Assembly: GCA_023132075.1 (NCBI GenBank)
Contig: JAGLYT010000043.1
Location: 1 to 9,203 of the forward strand
Direction: 5' to 3'
Length of the DNA: 9,203 nt
Source: JAGLHV01 sp023132075 [NCBI: bacterium]
Lineage (GTDB): Bacteria; CBDUZB01; JAGLHV01
Both the position numbers and the translations under genes were made by a program. Under the pieces are notes generated by a model. It was not told where the DNA came from. It saw only the letters and a program-made list of their open reading frames with translations, and did no database searches. Below, one piece after another: positions 7,506-9,203 of the stretch; positions within the stretch are counted from its first letter, which is position 1, and each line of letters opens with the position of its first letter.

Positions 7506-8231
7506 ATGGGGATTATTAGAATAGAGAATGTAAGAAAAATTTATATCCGAAAGTCCTTGTGGAATGCTCAAAAAAAAATAGCATTGGAAAATTTAAATTT
7601 AGATATAACGGAAAAAGGTGTTTTCGGACTTTTAGGTTTAAATGGCTCGGGAAAAACGACAACAATTAAACTTTTGTTAGGGTTGGTTTTTGCTGATAGC
7701 GGTAATCTTTTTATTTTTGATGAAAAAATTCCGAATTTGGAAATAAGAAAAAAAATAGGTTATCTTCCTGAAGCATCTTATTTTTTTAAGTATTTAACGG
7801 CGAAAGAGCTGCTTTTTTTTTATGCTGAATTGTCTTTCTTGTCGGGAAAAGAAAAACAAAAAAGGGTAGAGTATGTTTTAGAATTTGTAGGATTAAAAGA
7901 AGCTGAAAAGGTGCGTTTAGCTGATTTTTCCAAAGGAATGTTGCAAAGGATAGCTATGGCGCAAGCTTTATTAAGCAATCCGGATTTATTGCTTCTGGAT
8001 GAACCAACGGGAGGATTAGATCCTGTTGGCATTAGGAAAATGCGGGAGTTAATTTTAAGATTAAGAGACGAAGGGAAAACTGTGTTTTTTAGTTCTCATT
8101 TTATTAGTGAAGTAGAAAAGGTTTGTAAATATGTGGGGATTTTACACAAAGGGAAATTAAAAAAAACACTGGAAGTTTCTGCATTAAACGGGAAATTAGA
8201 GGATATTTTCATCCAAACAATTTCAGAATAA
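7506..8231 (+). CDS. ABC transporter ATP-binding protein (ABC-2 / CcmA-type)
   Basis: This is the nucleotide-binding subunit of an ABC-2 exporter, a cytoplasmic ATPase that dimerises and drives the membrane subunit encoded next to it. Its 241 residues show Walker A GLNGSGKTT (44-52), signature FSKGM (141-145), Walker B LLLLDEP (161-167), D-loop GGLDP (169-173) and switch His198 in SSH. The Q-loop position in GYLPEA carries Pro-Glu instead of the usual Gln, which I recall as common in this exporter subgroup rather than a defect. The ATG has only a poor ribosome site. An in-frame ATG at 7482 is followed at once by a stop, so 7506 is the first usable ATG. The permease starts 13 bases after the stop. 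The substrate cannot be inferred: drug, lipid, polysaccharide and copper-system (NosFY-like) exporters all share this architecture. Confidence 0.93.
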   Translation: MGIIRIENVRKIYIRKSLWNAQKKIALENLNLDITEKGVFGLLGLNGSGKTTTIKLLLGLVFADSGNLFIFDEKIPNLEIRKKIGYLPEASYFFKYLTAKELLFFYAELSFLSGKEKQKRVEYVLEFVGLKEAEKVRLADFSKGMLQRIAMAQALLSNPDLLLLDEPTGGLDPVGIRKMRELILRLRDEGKTVFFSSHFISEVEKVCKYVGILHKGKLKKTLEVSALNGKLEDIFIQTISE

Positions 8232-8244
8232 TAAAAAGGGCATA

Positions 8245-9015
8245 ATGAGAAAATTATGGGTAGTTGCTTATTATACGGCAGTAGAAAGTATCAGAAATAA
8301 AGTTTTTTATATCACTTTGCTTTTTGCTCTAGTTGTTATCAGTAGTTCTATAATTTTTTCGCAAATTAGCGGAGAGGTAGCCGGCCGGGTTATTGTTGAT
8401 GTGGGATTGGGTGCGATAGAGCTGTTTGCTCTCCTTATTGCAATTTTCGGAGTAGTACGTTTAATTGTTCAGGAGATAGAAAATAGAACAATCAGTGTTG
8501 TTCTAAGTAAACCGATTAAGCGTTCAACATATCTTTTGGGTAAATATATCGGAATATCCGGAATTATTTTTCTGAATATTTTAATTATGTTTAGTGGATT
8601 GGTAATTCTTCTTTTTATTAAAGGGGAAGAAATTATTTTAAGTCCGCTTATTTTGGCTGTAAGTTTTATATTTTTAAAAATGTTGTTAATTATGGCAATA
8701 GGGCTTTTCTTTTCTTTATTTTCTACTTCTTCTATTAGTACTATTGCTGTAACTTTTATGATTTGGGTTCTAGGTCATTTTAGCAATGAAATAAAGTTTT
8801 TGAGTGAAGGAATGACTATGTTTTTAAGTAAGTTTTTAATGAGGGGGTTATATTATATTCTTCCCAATTTTCAATATTTTAATTTCAAAGATTTTTTAGA
8901 ATGTTCTTTTCTTTTTTCAGGAACAAATATATTTTTAGTGATAATTTATGCTGTAACATATTCAGTGATATTAATTTGTTTTTCGATATTTCTTTTTTCT
9001 CGTAGAGAAGTCTAA
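8245..9015 (+). CDS. ABC-2 type transporter permease
   Basis: This is the integral membrane partner of the preceding ATPase. The 256 residues contain about six hydrophobic segments, near 20-38, 55-74, 103-125, 133-157, 161-177 and 228-251. Between the second and third lies a conserved amphipathic cytoplasmic stretch, EIENRTISVVLSKPIKRSTY (77-96). Its R-T-I-x3-L-S-K-P-I pattern is typical of NosY/ABC-2 permeases and probably couples to the ATPase. The motif LPNFQYFNFKD (207-217) before the last helix is also family-like. There is no large extracytoplasmic domain, so a MacB-type protein is excluded. AAAAAGGG at 8233-8240 serves as the ribosome site. The pair probably forms a dimer-of-dimers exporter in the inner membrane, substrate unknown. 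A terminator-like hairpin follows 31 bases after the stop. Confidence 0.9.
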   Translation: MRKLWVVAYYTAVESIRNKVFYITLLFALVVISSSIIFSQISGEVAGRVIVDVGLGAIELFALLIAIFGVVRLIVQEIENRTISVVLSKPIKRSTYLLGKYIGISGIIFLNILIMFSGLVILLFIKGEEIILSPLILAVSFIFLKMLLIMAIGLFFSLFSTSSISTIAVTFMIWVLGHFSNEIKFLSEGMTMFLSKFLMRGLYYILPNFQYFNFKDFLECSFLFSGTNIFLVIIYAVTYSVILICFSIFLFSRREV

Positions 9016-9046
9016 AAACATTGTTGTAAAGCTCATAGGAAAATAG

Positions 9047-9075
9047 ATTAGGCAAAGAGTTGGCCTAATGTTTTT
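9047..9075 (+). terminator. Rho-independent terminator after the ABC operon
   Basis: A perfect 7-bp stem (ATTAGGC 9047-9053, GCCTAAT 9063-9069) with a 9-base loop is followed by GTTTTT (9070-9075). The stem is modest in GC, so efficiency may be partial. A nine-base stretch just past the permease stop (9014-9022, AAAAACATT) is exactly complementary to 9067-9075 and could compete for the 3' side. Confidence 0.6.
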
Positions 9076-9115
9076 ATAGATGAAGCATTTGCGGTTAAGC
9101 AATGGAGAGGAAGGA

Positions 9116-9203
9116 ATGAAAGTAGGAGTAGCCTCAAATAAGAAATTTTTGTTTATATTGTTGTTGCTTGGAATATTGGTTTTAACCCAGATAAAATTAG
9201 AAA
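9116..9203 (+). CDS. N-terminus of an unidentified membrane-anchored or secreted protein (cut by window edge)
   Basis: Only 29 codons are present and the frame is open to the edge. The ATG has a strong purine-rich ribosome site (GGAGAGGAAGG, 9104-9114). The peptide begins MKVGVASNKK and continues with a hydrophobic run FLFILLLLGILVLT at about residues 11-24. This basic-then-hydrophobic pattern fits a signal-anchor or a signal peptide. No cleavage site is obvious in what remains. An in-frame ATG at 9080 would add 12 residues but lies in the terminator region without a ribosome site. Because a terminator separates it from the permease, it may be transcribed on its own or by read-through. Its function cannot be told. 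Confidence 0.65.
   Translation, partial: MKVGVASNKKFLFILLLLGILVLTQIKLE

Noticed and set aside
7586-7778. Missing Q-loop glutamine (LPEA) in the ABC ATPase as a sign of inactivity.
   Set aside because: The other nucleotide-binding motifs are intact, and a Pro-Glu variant at this position is, to my knowledge, frequent in CcmA-type exporter ATPases.

Overview
This is an AT-rich bacterial chromosome segment with every recognisable gene on the + strand. It carries one tRNA gene, a complete protein quality-control cluster, a PLP-dependent aminotransferase attached to that cluster, and the start of an ABC export operon. Its 3' edge cuts a small membrane-anchored protein. The genes use the standard code and most have recognisable Shine-Dalgarno sites. 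The gene order tig-clpP-clpX-lon occurs in several bacterial phyla, so it does not fix the taxonomy. The low GC, the short heptamer-type intergenic repeats and the style of the ABC-2 permease would fit an uncultured lineage such as Omnitrophota. That is a low-confidence inference that only a protein search could settle.

Layout. Positions 1-191 are non-coding and built largely of short repeats: a possible terminator hairpin (36-57), three tandem GAATTTK heptamers (57-78) and a phased heptamer array ending in CT (120-161). tRNA-Gly(GCC) with an encoded CCA end follows at 192-266. Next come trigger factor (tig, 317-1603), a 173-base gap with a possible promoter, clpP (1777-2373), clpX (2434-3696) and lon (3693-6092). 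clpX and lon overlap by 4 bases. A class V aminotransferase (6108-7244) starts 15 bases after lon. A 261-base gap (7245-7505) has no gene, holds decayed repeat fragments, and ends in a well-formed sigma70-type promoter whose -35 box lies in an 8-bp inverted repeat. That promoter leads into an ABC ATPase (7506-8231) and its six-helix ABC-2 permease (8245-9015). A probable terminator (9047-9075) follows, and then the first 29 codons of another gene (9116 to the edge).

How the genes work together. Trigger factor receives nascent chains at the ribosome exit. ClpX unfolds tagged or specific substrates and feeds them to the ClpP peptidase chamber through its IGF loop. Lon is the second, self-contained ATP-dependent protease. 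All key catalytic residues of ClpP, ClpX and Lon are present, so the cluster looks fully functional. The aminotransferase is probably co-transcribed with lon but has an unrelated metabolic role. The ABC pair is a separate transcription unit for an unknown export or membrane function.

I did not find a convincing undescribed system. The coding content is conventional. The points worth a second look are non-coding: the heptamer arrays, the two promoter-overlapping inverted repeats, and a possible 25-codon microORF overlapping the tig stop.
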